Positions 51,753 through 60,605 of a DNA stretch of 64,000 nucleotides are shown one piece after another. Source of the DNA: JAIOSM01 sp964593725 (GTDB lineage Bacteria; Desulfobacterota; Desulfobacteria; Desulfobacterales; Desulfobacteraceae); assembly GCA_964593725.1 (NCBI GenBank), contig CAZQJS010000007.1, forward strand, positions 1-64,000, given 5' to 3'. The notes beneath the pieces were generated by a model. It was not told the origin of the DNA. It saw only the letters and a program-made list of their open reading frames with translations, and made no database searches. Positions within the stretch are counted from its first letter, which is position 1. The number at the start of each line of letters is the position of its first letter. The position numbers were made by a program, and so were the translations under genes.

Positions 51753-54662
51753 ATGGAAAAACATTCTTATGAAAAAATCATACATGAACTTTTTAAAAAC
51801 ATTTCCAGGGAAGAAAATGCAAATCTGTTAACAAAGATAGATAACATTCTTAAACACCCCTTAAATTTCAGAAAAGATCTTATTGAAGATTTAAATTTCA
51901 GAAAAGAATTTGTAACAGCGCTTTTTTTCAGCGATTTTATAGCATCAAGTCTTGCAGGGTATCCTGACATTTTACAGGATCTTATAAATTCAGATGCATT
52001 AAACAGGTCCTGCAATGGCAATGAAATCTTTGAAAAAAATGAACAGAGTTTAAAAAATCTGACCTGTGAGTCTGATATACGAAAATTTGTTTTCAGAATA
52101 AAACTTTTTGAAAATATCAGGATTGCATGGAGGGATTTGAATCAAAAAGCAGATCTTGATGAAACATTAAATGATATTTCTTCACTTGCCGACTTGTGCA
52201 TAAATATGGTTTCAGATTGTATTTACAACATGTTATGCATGAAATATGGAATACCAAGGCATAAAGACGGAACAAGACAGGAGCTTATAGTACTGGGCAT
52301 GGGAAAACTGGGTGCAGGGGAACTTAATTTCTCATCTGACATTGACCTTGTATTTGTCTATTCCGGAAAAGGGTATACAGATGGTGAAAAACAAATTCTG
52401 AATGAAGAATTTTTCACAAAAATGTGCAGAGCTGTAATCAATGTTTTAAACAGCAGTGGTAAAGGGATTAATTTTTTCAGGGTTGATACCAGGCTCAGGC
52501 CATTTGGAGCCACAGGCCCACTTGTCATGAGCCAGGAAGAGTTTGTGGAGTATTACCAGACCCAGGGCAGGGAGTGGGAACGGTATGCCTTTATAAAAGC
52601 ACGCCCTGTTGCAGGTGATAAAAAAAGAGGACAGGCCCTGTTAAAAGAGTTAAACCCCTTTATTTATAGACGTTATTTTGATTATGGAACCTTTGATTCC
52701 TTTAAGGATATGAAAAAGAGAATATCCCTGCAGACAAATAACGCCAACCTGTTTGACAACATAAAATCAGGTCCCGGGGGAATAAGGGAGATAGAGTTTT
52801 TTGGCCAGATTTTTCAACTGATTCGCGGAGGTATAGAGCCGGAACTCCAGGAGGGTAAAATTTTAAAGGTTCTTGAATTACTTGTAAAATATGCCTGTAT
52901 TGATAAAAAAACCTGTAAAGAGCTTTCCAAAGCATATATTTTTTTAAGAAGGGTTGAAAACCGGCTTCAGATGTTTCAGGATCTCCAGACCCATGACCTT
53001 CCAAAAGAGAAAACAAGGCAGTTAAAGCTTGCCCTGGCAATGGGCTTTGCCTCGTATAAAAATTTTCTTAAAATATTAGATCAACATAGAAACAGGGTGC
53101 ACCAGCACTTTAAAGAGCTGCTTGTTTCAGAAGAGGATGAAACAGATGATAAAGAGATAGAGAATTATAAACAATTATGGCTCAATATCAATGACCCTCA
53201 ATCACGGATTAAAACAGAAAAGATTCCAGGATATGACAATCCAGGCAAAGTTGTAAAACAATTGCAAACCTTAGAAGAGCATCCAAAAACCCAGCGGCTT
53301 GCTCCCAGTGGAAGAAGCCGCCTTAACAGGCTCATGCCCCTGGTACTTCAAAAAGCAACCAAATGTGCAGACCCTGAACTTGCTCTGATGCGTTTGATAG
53401 AGATGATAATAACCATAGAATCAAGGGCCTGTTATATCTCTTTGCTCCTGGAGAACAAGGGAGCTTTAAATACTTTATCTGATCTTGCAGAAAAAAGCCC
53501 GTGGATAATCTCTTTTTTGTCCAGGCATCCGGCCCTGCTGGATGAACTCCTTGATACAGAAACCCTCTATTCTCCACCTGAAAAACAGGAGCTTGAGGTT
53601 CTGCTTAAAAGGCGTATGTCAAAAATAGACAAAAATAATATTGAATTTCAACTGGAAGAATTATCGGTTTTCAAACAGACCAATACGTTAAGGGTTGCAG
53701 CAGCAGACATCAGCAGGAATTACCCTTTAATGAAAGTAAGTGATAAGCTTACCTATATTGCAGAAACAGTACTTGATAAAGTACTTGAAATAGCCTGGAA
53801 CATGGTCACAGAAAAATATGGCACACCCCTTGATAAAGATAAAAACATATCAGGTTTTCAATCTGAATCATGCGGGTTTGCAATTGTTACCTATGGTAAA
53901 GTGGGCGGGTTTGAAACAGGCTATAAATCAGATATTGATCTTATATTTATCTGCTCTGAAAACCCGGGAAAAACAGTTCAAGGGGAAAAAAGCATAGATA
54001 ATATCGGCTTTTATTCCATCCTTGGACAGAGAATAATCAGTGCTCTGACAATGCACACCCCGGCAGGCAGGCTCTATGGTGCAGACATGAGATTAAGGCC
54101 AGGAGGCCAGGCAGGCCCCATTGTAACCACCATTGATGCTTTAAAAGAGTATTTTGAAAAAACAGCATGGACCTGGGAACACCAGGCCCTGATACGGGCA
54201 AGACCGGTAAGCGGAGATAAAAATATTCAGGAACGGTTCAACAGTATAAGGAAAACCATTATTTCCCAAAAACGTGATTCAGACAAACTTAAAACTGAAG
54301 TTTTTGAAATGCGCAAGCGCATGAAAAAAGAACATCTTAAACTTAAAAAAGGTTTTTTTGATATAAAACAGGGTAATGGCGGCATCATAGACATTGAGTT
54401 TCTGGTTCAGTATCTTGTTTTAAACTGGAGCCATACCTATCCGGCATTAACAATCAGAACAGATAATGTAAGGCTTCTTGAAACCCTTGCAAGGGAAAAA
54501 ATAATTTTACAAAAAGAGTGCAAAGTCCTAAAAAAAGCATATTTAACAATGAGAAAGGCTATCCACAGAATGAATCTTGAGGAAAAAGACCCTGTTGTAC
54601 CAGAGGATCATTTTAAAAAATTAAGAAAAAGTGTGATTGATCTGTATAATAAATATTTATAA
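51753..54662 (+). CDS. glnE: Glutamine synthetase adenylyltransferase/deadenylylase GlnE
   Basis: This 969-aa bifunctional enzyme adenylylates and deadenylylates glutamine synthetase in response to PII state. Two nucleotidyltransferase domains are present, each with a metal DxD: SSDIDLVFVYSG at about 196-207 and KSDIDLIFICSE at about 730-741. The linking helical regions include RLRPFGATGPLV and RLRPGGQAGPIV. An ATG at 51732 is open but has no ribosome site; caggaaaatata favours 51753. A possible promoter with TTGACT lies at 51692-51697. Confidence 0.95.
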   Translation: MEKHSYEKIIHELFKNISREENANLLTKIDNILKHPLNFRKDLIEDLNFRKEFVTALFFSDFIASSLAGYPDILQDLINSDALNRSCNGNEIFEKNEQSLKNLTCESDIRKFVFRIKLFENIRIAWRDLNQKADLDETLNDISSLADLCINMVSDCIYNMLCMKYGIPRHKDGTRQELIVLGMGKLGAGELNFSSDIDLVFVYSGKGYTDGEKQILNEEFFTKMCRAVINVLNSSGKGINFFRVDTRLRPFGATGPLVMSQEEFVEYYQTQGREWERYAFIKARPVAGDKKRGQALLKELNPFIYRRYFDYGTFDSFKDMKKRISLQTNNANLFDNIKSGPGGIREIEFFGQIFQLIRGGIEPELQEGKILKVLELLVKYACIDKKTCKELSKAYIFLRRVENRLQMFQDLQTHDLPKEKTRQLKLALAMGFASYKNFLKILDQHRNRVHQHFKELLVSEEDETDDKEIENYKQLWLNINDPQSRIKTEKIPGYDNPGKVVKQLQTLEEHPKTQRLAPSGRSRLNRLMPLVLQKATKCADPELALMRLIEMIITIESRACYISLLLENKGALNTLSDLAEKSPWIISFLSRHPALLDELLDTETLYSPPEKQELEVLLKRRMSKIDKNNIEFQLEELSVFKQTNTLRVAAADISRNYPLMKVSDKLTYIAETVLDKVLEIAWNMVTEKYGTPLDKDKNISGFQSESCGFAIVTYGKVGGFETGYKSDIDLIFICSENPGKTVQGEKSIDNIGFYSILGQRIISALTMHTPAGRLYGADMRLRPGGQAGPIVTTIDALKEYFEKTAWTWEHQALIRARPVSGDKNIQERFNSIRKTIISQKRDSDKLKTEVFEMRKRMKKEHLKLKKGFFDIKQGNGGIIDIEFLVQYLVLNWSHTYPALTIRTDNVRLLETLAREKIILQKECKVLKKAYLTMRKAIHRMNLEEKDPVVPEDHFKKLRKSVIDLYNKYL

Positions 54663-54684
54663 CCGGGCATAAGGATATCAAAAT

Positions 54685-55197
54685 ATGAAAAAATTCTTTT
54701 ATTGTATCATATCTGTTTTCATAATCGCTTTTCTACATGGGTGTAATGAAACAATTGGTGAGTATATTGCAGCATCTTCCATAAGCCGTGGAGGATATGC
54801 TGCAAATCCGAGCCATATGTTAAAATTAAACGGCAGAGAAATAAGCGTGTGGGGATACGTGGACCATGGCAATATGTATGGAAACGATGATGTAAAAAAA
54901 ATTCTGCAGGACTGGTACGGTGGAAAAGGTCCGCATCAATCCAGATGGCGTTTTGGCCTGAAAGGGAAAAAAAATGACGAGGTGGGCTGTTCATTTTCTG
55001 TACATGTTGCAAATGACCCGGGCAGGGATAATCTCCTTAAGGCTTTTCTTTCAGATGCAAAGGCTGATAAACCAACCATGGTATTTATAAAAGGCAGAGT
55101 CTTTACTTCTGATTTGCCAACTAATTTTCATCATTTGACAGGCATCTATATGGTGGTAAAATCGACAAAAGACATCACGCTTGAGCATCCAAAATAG
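54685..55197 (+). CDS. Putative lipoprotein, 170 aa, unknown function
   Basis: The signal peptide MKKFFYCIISVFIIAFLHGC ends in a lipobox (LHGC), predicting a lipid anchor at C20. The remainder is a beta-rich domain with REISVWGYVDHGNMYG, GCSFSVHVANDPG and VFIKGRVFTSDLP, possibly an OB-like fold, but no family is recognised. It lies 22 nt downstream of glnE and is convergent with hutI, 4 nt from its stop codon. Confidence 0.6.
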   Translation: MKKFFYCIISVFIIAFLHGCNETIGEYIAASSISRGGYAANPSHMLKLNGREISVWGYVDHGNMYGNDDVKKILQDWYGGKGPHQSRWRFGLKGKKNDEVGCSFSVHVANDPGRDNLLKAFLSDAKADKPTMVFIKGRVFTSDLPTNFHHLTGIYMVVKSTKDITLEHPK

Positions 55198-55201
55198 AAT
55201 A

Positions 55202-56473
55202 TCACTGCAGGGTTTTTGATTGGTTAGTGTGAATATTTCCTCTGCTTACAATCATCTTCACAGGGTTTGATCCCATAAAATAGCTAAGATCACACGGGTT
55301 ATTTATATCCATTACCACAAAATCCGCATCCTTTCCCTGTTCAATGGTTCCTTTCCTGTGGGAAAGCCCCAGGGCCTTTGCACCGTTGATGGTCGCACCC
55401 AGAAGTGATTCTTCAGGGGTAAGGCCGAATAAAACAGATGCCATGTTCATTGCCAGAAGCAGGGAGGCAAGTGGACTTGAACCCGGATTAAAATCCGTGG
55501 AAACTGCCATGGGAATGTTCAATTCCCGCATCAGGTTAACGGGTGGTTTCTGTTTTTCACCCAAAAAATAGAATGCCCCTGGTAACAAGACAGCTGTAAC
55601 ACGATTTTCTGCCATTTTTTCAAGGCTCTGCTTTGATACATATTCAAGATGATCACACGAGAGAGCACCCAGGCCTGCAGCCATCAAAGCACCATTGGAA
55701 TCTGAAAGCTGTTCCGCATGCAGCTTAATATCAAACCCAAGTTTCCCTGCTTTTAAAAAAACTCTTTTGGTTTCTTCCGGGGAAAATCCTATATTTTCAC
55801 AAAAGGCATCAACACTTGTTGCAATGGCCTGTTCTTTCACCTCTGGCAATACCTTATCCACAATAAAATCAATATACTTTTTCTGATTTGTTCCATATTC
55901 AGGGGGCAGGGCATGGGCGCCCAGAAAAGTTGCTTGAATGGTTGCAGGGTGGTTATCATCAAGTTTTTTTATCACCCTGAGCATTTTAAGTTCTGTACCA
56001 AGGTCAAGGCCGTATCCTGACTTTATCTCAATGGTGGTTGCACCCTGGCTGAACAGAAAATTTACTCTTTTTAAGGCATTGTTGTACAGGGAATCAAAGG
56101 ATTCTTCACGTGTATCTTTAACCGTTGAAAATATTCCACCGCCGCTTTTTGCAATCTCTTCATAGGTTGCGCCAAGAAGCCTCATTTCAAACTCCTTTGA
56201 CCGTGATCCGCCAAAAACAAGATGGGTATGACAATCAATAAGTCCCGGCACAATCCATGCCCTTTCCAGGTCATGTATTTCAGGGCTGTTTTTTTCATAT
56301 TCACCGGGCATGTCCTTTCTTTTACCCACAAAAGATATTTTGTCATCCCTGATGCCAAGAACACCGTCATGGATTGGCGAATACCTGTTATCTGCCATGG
56401 TTGCAATATTGCAGTTGATAAACAGGTGATCTGAATGATGTGCCATGGAGGTTAAGGATTTTTTATTCTGCAT
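55202..56473 (-). CDS. hutI: Imidazolonepropionase HutI
   Basis: This 423-aa amidohydrolase catalyses the third step of histidine degradation, hydrolysing 4-imidazolone-5-propionate to formiminoglutamate. The metal-binding GLIDCHTHLVFGGSR, the His of KLHAEQLSDSNG and the Asp of VSTDFNPGSSP are all present. Start at 56473, with ggag just upstream. The gene overlaps the end of hutU by 11 nt, so the two are coupled; hutH is not in the window. Confidence 0.95.
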   Translation of the reverse strand: MQNKKSLTSMAHHSDHLFINCNIATMADNRYSPIHDGVLGIRDDKISFVGKRKDMPGEYEKNSPEIHDLERAWIVPGLIDCHTHLVFGGSRSKEFEMRLLGATYEEIAKSGGGIFSTVKDTREESFDSLYNNALKRVNFLFSQGATTIEIKSGYGLDLGTELKMLRVIKKLDDNHPATIQATFLGAHALPPEYGTNQKKYIDFIVDKVLPEVKEQAIATSVDAFCENIGFSPEETKRVFLKAGKLGFDIKLHAEQLSDSNGALMAAGLGALSCDHLEYVSKQSLEKMAENRVTAVLLPGAFYFLGEKQKPPVNLMRELNIPMAVSTDFNPGSSPLASLLLAMNMASVLFGLTPEESLLGATINGAKALGLSHRKGTIEQGKDADFVVMDINNPCDLSYFMGSNPVKMIVSRGNIHTNQSKTLQ

Positions 56474-58502
56474 TTTTCTCCATATCTGGTTGATAAAACC
56501 TGTTAATCAAATCATCATCCACAATATATGGCAATGTAATATGATCTTTGCTGTTTTCGTCATTATAAGCAATACATGTTTCAATGGAATTTTCACACCT
56601 TGCCCAGGCCCTTCTTGCAACTCCTCCCATGACATCCCAGTTCATGGCGCTCTTAATAATTTTATCAATGCGCCGGCTGCCGTCTAGGACCAGTCCAAAC
56701 CCACCGTTTACAGCCCTTCCAATGCCGACCCCGCCTCCATTGTGCAGGGAAACAAGACTCATGCCCCTTGCAGCGTTGCCGGCAAAACAGTGGGTTGCCA
56801 TATCTGCCATGATATTTGACCCATCTTTTATATTGGCAGTCTCCCTGAAGGGTGAATCTGTGCCGCCGGTGTCATGGTGATCTCTTCCCAGCATTACAGG
56901 CCCTATCTTTTTATTTCTGACCATTTCATTGAATTTTAATGCAATTTTTATCCTTCCCTTTGCATCCTGGTATAGAATTCTTGCCTGGGTGCCAACCACA
57001 AGTTTATTCTTTTTAGCATCACGTATCCAGACATAATTATCCCTGTCCTGGAATCTTGTTTCATGGTCAATACACTCCATGGCAGCCTTATCCGTTGCAT
57101 CAAGATCTTTTTCTTCTCCGCTGAGGCATACCCACCTGAAGGGCCCGTACCCGTAATCAAATAAAAGTGGGCCCATGATGTCCTCCACATAGGAAGGAAA
57201 AATAAAACCATTGTTTGTATTTTTTCCGTTTTTGCATATATCTTCAGCGCCTGCATCATATACAGCCTTAAGAAAATTATTACCATAGTCAAAAAAATAG
57301 GTGCCCCTTGCAACAAGTTTTTTAATCAGACCATAATGTTTTTGCAAAGAAATATCCACAAGCTGCTTAAATTTTCCATGGTCAACGGCAAGAAGCCCGG
57401 TTCTTTCATCAAAGCTCAAACCCTGGGGACAATACCCTCCATCATACACAACATGACAGGATGTCTGATCACTTAAAAGATCAATATTAATATTATATTT
57501 TACAGCATATTCCAGTAAATCCACAATATTTCCATAAAAGGCAATGGCAGCTTTTTTCTTCTGTTTCAGGTATAGTGCTGCAGTTTCAAAGGCCATGGCC
57601 GGGCTCTGGGCAATATGACTCACCCATTCCTGGCTCAACCTTGTTTCTATGCGTGAATAATCAACCTCTGCTATGATTCCCACACCATTGGCTATTTCCA
57701 CAGCCTTTCCCTGGGCTCCGCTCATACCTCCAAGACCGGAACTTACAAAAAGAGTACCTGACATGTCATCTTCATTGGATTTATTCTGCATACGCACAGC
57801 ATTTAAAAGGGTGTTATATGTTCCATGCACAATGCCCTGGGGTCCGATATACATCCAGCCGCCTGCAGTCATCTGGCCATAGTTTGCAACTCCAAGTGCA
57901 GCAGCACGGGAAAATTGATCATTATTATCAAAAATTCCAACCATTAAAGCATTGGATATAATTACCCGGGGAGAATCAGGGGATGATCTGAAAAGTCCAA
58001 GGGGATGTCCTGATTCAACAACAAGGGTAAGCTCTTCAGACAACTCTTCAAGGTATGCTTTTATGAGCTGGTACTGCATCCAGTTCTGGCACACCTGGCC
58101 TGTCTCTCCATATGTTACAAGCTCATAGGGGTACAGGGCAACGTCAAAATCAAGATTATTATCTATCATTGTCTGGAAAGCTCTGCCTTCAATGCATCTG
58201 GATTTATAACTGTCAATGGGTTTTCCTGTTATCCTTCCACAGGGCCGGAACCTGTAGCCATAAATCCGGCCGTAAGTATTCAGCTCATGTGCAAATTCCG
58301 GTGCAAGGATTTGATGCCACTTTTCAGGTATATACCTCAGCGCATTTTTCAAGGCAAGTCTTCTGTCATCAAGTGACAGTTCTGCATGCCTTCTGGGTGC
58401 ACGCCTTATACCTTTAATAAATTCACATTCCATAGGTAAAGTTTTAAAAATATTTTCAAGTTTAATCCTCATGGAGCCTGAAATACGGCTGTTTTTTGAC
58501 AT
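56463..58502 (-). CDS. hutU: Urocanate hydratase HutU, long form
   Basis: HutU converts urocanate to imidazolone propionate with NAD as cofactor. Conserved motifs include FVSSGLGGMSGAQGKAVEIANG, DQTSCHVVYDGGYCPQGLSFDER and GRDHHDTGGTDSPFRET. The 679-aa length exceeds the usual 550-560 aa of bacterial HutU and is close to the long animal form, with extra N-terminal residues (RISGSMRIKLENIFKTLPME) and insertions. The agagg ribosome site and the HutC-like promoter-operator lie upstream. Confidence 0.93.
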   Translation of the reverse strand: MSKNSRISGSMRIKLENIFKTLPMECEFIKGIRRAPRRHAELSLDDRRLALKNALRYIPEKWHQILAPEFAHELNTYGRIYGYRFRPCGRITGKPIDSYKSRCIEGRAFQTMIDNNLDFDVALYPYELVTYGETGQVCQNWMQYQLIKAYLEELSEELTLVVESGHPLGLFRSSPDSPRVIISNALMVGIFDNNDQFSRAAALGVANYGQMTAGGWMYIGPQGIVHGTYNTLLNAVRMQNKSNEDDMSGTLFVSSGLGGMSGAQGKAVEIANGVGIIAEVDYSRIETRLSQEWVSHIAQSPAMAFETAALYLKQKKKAAIAFYGNIVDLLEYAVKYNINIDLLSDQTSCHVVYDGGYCPQGLSFDERTGLLAVDHGKFKQLVDISLQKHYGLIKKLVARGTYFFDYGNNFLKAVYDAGAEDICKNGKNTNNGFIFPSYVEDIMGPLLFDYGYGPFRWVCLSGEEKDLDATDKAAMECIDHETRFQDRDNYVWIRDAKKNKLVVGTQARILYQDAKGRIKIALKFNEMVRNKKIGPVMLGRDHHDTGGTDSPFRETANIKDGSNIMADMATHCFAGNAARGMSLVSLHNGGGVGIGRAVNGGFGLVLDGSRRIDKIIKSAMNWDVMGGVARRAWARCENSIETCIAYNDENSKDHITLPYIVDDDLINRFYQPDMEKNAE

Positions 58503-58547
58503 GGCAAACCTCTGTTAACCGTTGTTGTTATTTTTTTAAACCCTAGA

Positions 58548-58578
58548 GTTGTATATACAACCACAAATCAAATGTCAA
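58548..58578 (-). promoter_or_regulatory. hutU promoter with embedded HutC-like operator
   Basis: On the minus strand, TTGACA (58578-58573) and TATACA (58555-58550) have a 17-nt spacer. The perfect palindrome GTTGTATATACAAC (58548-58561) covers the -10 box. Its core TTGTATATACAA matches operators of HutC-type GntR repressors, which respond to urocanate. Repressor binding would block RNA polymerase directly. No hutC gene is visible in the window. Confidence 0.82.
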
Positions 58579-58596
58579 CCATCTTAAAATTTTTCC

Positions 58597-58625
58597 TTGA
58601 CTTGTCCATGAAATTCATGCAGAAT
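58597..58625 (+). promoter_or_regulatory. Promoter and palindrome of the Hpt/receiver operon
   Basis: TTGACT (58597-58602) and CAGAAT (58620-58625) with 17-nt spacing could drive the Hpt gene. A 13-bp perfect palindrome, CATGAAATTCATG (58607-58619), occupies the spacer and ends against the -10, as an operator would. It is about 30 bp from the hut operator on the other strand. Confidence 0.45.
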
Positions 58626-58707
58626 TATTGAATAAAACTAAAATCCTTACAATATTTATATTAACTTTTATTACAGGTACATTGATTCTCGTAAACAGGA
58701 GGATAAA

Positions 58708-59052
58708 ATGGGCAGCAATGATATCATTGACCTTGACGAATTAAAAGAGATCATGGACAATGACATGGATCTTATTAAAGAGTGTTTTGACGAATTTCGC
58801 AGGGAGTGGGTGGACTCTTTTGGCGATGTGGCAAAGGCAGTTGAAAACAAGGATGCATCAAAACTTGATGAAGCAGCCCATAAGCTGAAGGGGACCTTAA
58901 GATATCTTGCGGCAGACCAGGCACAAAAGGCAGCCTATGCCCTTGAACGAGCAGGTAAAGAAAAATCATTGGAAAACCTTGATACAAAACTTGCTTCCCT
59001 TGAAAAAAGGGGGGTTGAGGTATTAAACTATATTGACAGTTTTAAAGAATAA
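58708..59052 (+). CDS. Hpt-domain histidine phosphotransfer protein
   Basis: This 114-aa four-helix Hpt protein has the phospho-acceptor motif AAHKLKGTLRYLAA, the likely phosphohistidine being H58. It shuttles phosphoryl groups between a hybrid kinase and a receiver. aggagg SD. It lies 20 nt upstream of a single-domain receiver gene, with no kinase nearby. The cognate kinase is unknown. Confidence 0.9.
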   Translation: MGSNDIIDLDELKEIMDNDMDLIKECFDEFRREWVDSFGDVAKAVENKDASKLDEAAHKLKGTLRYLAADQAQKAAYALERAGKEKSLENLDTKLASLEKRGVEVLNYIDSFKE

Positions 59053-59072
59053 ACTTTACCGGAGGATATAAT

Positions 59073-59570
59073 ATGGCAGATCCGGATATAGCAGATTCAC
59101 GAAAATACCAGAACATTTCCATTCTATTTGTTGATGATGATAAAATGGCTCAAAAGCTTATGTCAAAATTTCTCAAGGACTGGAATATATTCTGCGCATC
59201 CTCGGGCAAGGAAGCACTGGAAGCCATGGAGGAAAAAACCTATGCTGTGGTGTTTTTAGACTACCAGATGCCCGGCATGAACGGCATAGAGCTTTTACAG
59301 CGAATCAAAAAACGACATAATATGGTCCAGGTTATTATGATAACCGGGTCTGACGAGCTCAACACTTTAATCACAAGCCTGTCCCATGGAGCCGATGATT
59401 TTATTTTAAAGCCTGTTAAAAAAGAGACCCTTTTCAAGGTGCTTGGAAATACCTGTGATAAAATAACAAGGTGGACAGGTGTTATGAAGGCTCTTTACAA
59501 AAAAAAGAAAAACAGACCAGAACCTCCTGAAAAATCCGGAAAACCTGAAACTCCCCAAGCAAAAAAATAG
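59073..59570 (+). CDS. Single-domain response regulator
   Basis: This 165-aa receiver domain has the acidic pocket VDDDK at 20-24, the phospho-acceptor Asp in FLDYQMPGMNG (D63), the Thr of MITGSDE and the Lys of FILKPVKK. After the receiver comes a short basic, Pro-rich tail (KKKKNRPEPPEKSGKPETP) with no effector domain. It probably forms a phosphorelay with the preceding Hpt protein. Confidence 0.9.
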   Translation: MADPDIADSRKYQNISILFVDDDKMAQKLMSKFLKDWNIFCASSGKEALEAMEEKTYAVVFLDYQMPGMNGIELLQRIKKRHNMVQVIMITGSDELNTLITSLSHGADDFILKPVKKETLFKVLGNTCDKITRWTGVMKALYKKKKNRPEPPEKSGKPETPQAKK

Positions 59571-59605
59571 TTTAAAAACCAAGTTAAAATATGCTGTTTA
59601 TTGTA

Positions 59606-59634
59606 TTGACCGGAAGTCTGAAAACAAGTAAAAA
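59606..59634 (+). promoter_or_regulatory. Possible promoter of the MoaD/ThiS-like gene
   Basis: TTGACC (59606-59611) and TAAAAA (59629-59634) have a 17-nt spacer. This is the only promoter-like signal in the 115-bp gap. Confidence 0.35.
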
Positions 59635-59685
59635 GAGTGGTTAAAAAGTTTCAGGCGGAAAAGTTTATTAATTTAAGGATAAAAA

Positions 59686-59958
59686 ATGAGTATAAAAATA
59701 AATATCCATGTAACCCACCGGCAATACACAAACAATCAAAAAACCATTGAGGTTGATGGAGGTACTGTTAAAGAAGCCCTTTTGAACCTGTGCGGAAAGT
59801 ATCCGGACATAAAACCCCAGTTGTTTAATGAGAAAAATCAGCTCTTAAGACATATTGAAATATATATCAACAGTGAAAGCGCATATCCCGATGAACTGAA
59901 CAAAACCGTTGCACCTGGAGATGAACTGCATATTACAGCCTTTCTCAGTGGTGGATAG
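59686..59958 (+). CDS. MoaD/ThiS-family beta-grasp sulfur-carrier protein
   Basis: This 90-aa beta-grasp protein has the terminal di-glycine (FLSGG) needed for adenylation and thiocarboxylation, and the family pattern TIEVDGGTVKEALLNLCGKYPDIKP. MoaD would carry sulfur for molybdopterin, and ThiS for thiamine or other pathways; which applies is not shown. Neither MoaE, MoeB-like E1 nor thiG is adjacent. A signal TTGACT...TATATC (60016-60043) lies in the 161-bp gap behind it and may serve the next gene. Confidence 0.82.
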   Translation: MSIKINIHVTHRQYTNNQKTIEVDGGTVKEALLNLCGKYPDIKPQLFNEKNQLLRHIEIYINSESAYPDELNKTVAPGDELHITAFLSGG

Positions 59959-60015
59959 CCTGGATATTTTATTTGATGTCAGGGCTTGAGAATTACTGAA
60001 ATTATCTTGAACTGC

Positions 60016-60043
60016 TTGACTTTACCCCAAATAAAAATATATC
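60016..60043 (+). promoter_or_regulatory. Possible promoter of the DUF2914 gene
   Basis: TTGACT (60016-60021) and TATATC (60038-60043) with a 16-nt spacer lie about 75 nt before the ATG. Confidence 0.35.
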
Positions 60044-60119
60044 TTACAAAACAGGTTTTCAAAGGGTTTTTATTTTAATGATTAATATAAACTTTTATTA
60101 TTAAGAAAATGGAGACAAT

Positions 60120-60542
60120 ATGAAAAAAATCTTACATGAAACAGGGTTTTTATTTGCTGTGGTTTTTTTGGTTATGGTTCTCATGCCTCTGGCTGGCCAG
60201 GCTGAAGAACAGACAGGTTTAACTGTTTCCCGTGCTGCAATCTGCAACGATATAGTTGAGCATGAACCTGTTGATAAAGGAACAACTTTTACAAGTGATG
60301 TTAATAAACTTTACTGTTTTTCAGAAATCATGGGTGCACAAACCAATACCCATATAACCCATGTATGGTATTTTATGGGTACAGAACGTGCAAGGGTTGA
60401 GCTGAAAGTAAACGGTTCAAAATGGCGCACCTCATCATCCAAACGTATTCAAGACTTTGAAATCGGTGACTGGGAAGTTAAAATTCTTGATGCAGAAGAC
60501 ACAGTATTAAAAGTTCTTAAATTTACCATCACAGCACAATAG
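60120..60542 (+). CDS. Exported DUF2914 protein
   Basis: This 140-aa protein has a signal peptide ending LAGQA (about residues 1-29). A single DUF2914 domain follows: VSRAAICNDIVEHEP, NKLYCFSEI, THVWYFMGTERARVELKVNGSKWRTSSSKRI and IGDWEVKILD. The function of this family is unknown. Its transcript is probably ended by the hairpin just downstream. Confidence 0.82.
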   Translation: MKKILHETGFLFAVVFLVMVLMPLAGQAEEQTGLTVSRAAICNDIVEHEPVDKGTTFTSDVNKLYCFSEIMGAQTNTHITHVWYFMGTERARVELKVNGSKWRTSSSKRIQDFEIGDWEVKILDAEDTVLKVLKFTITAQ

Positions 60543-60550
60543 TCTTTGCC

Positions 60551-60605
60551 AACCGCCTTCCATGGAAAACTAATTTTTTTTCAGGGAGGCGGTTCTCTTT
60601 TTTTC
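60551..60605 (+). terminator. Bidirectional-looking terminator between convergent genes
   Basis: AACCGCCT...AGGCGGTT forms an 8-bp stem, extendable with CC/GG past one mismatch, around a 25-nt loop. It is followed by CTCTTTTTTT. It sits at the end of the DUF2914 gene and overlaps the last codons of the convergent gene. Confidence 0.6.
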
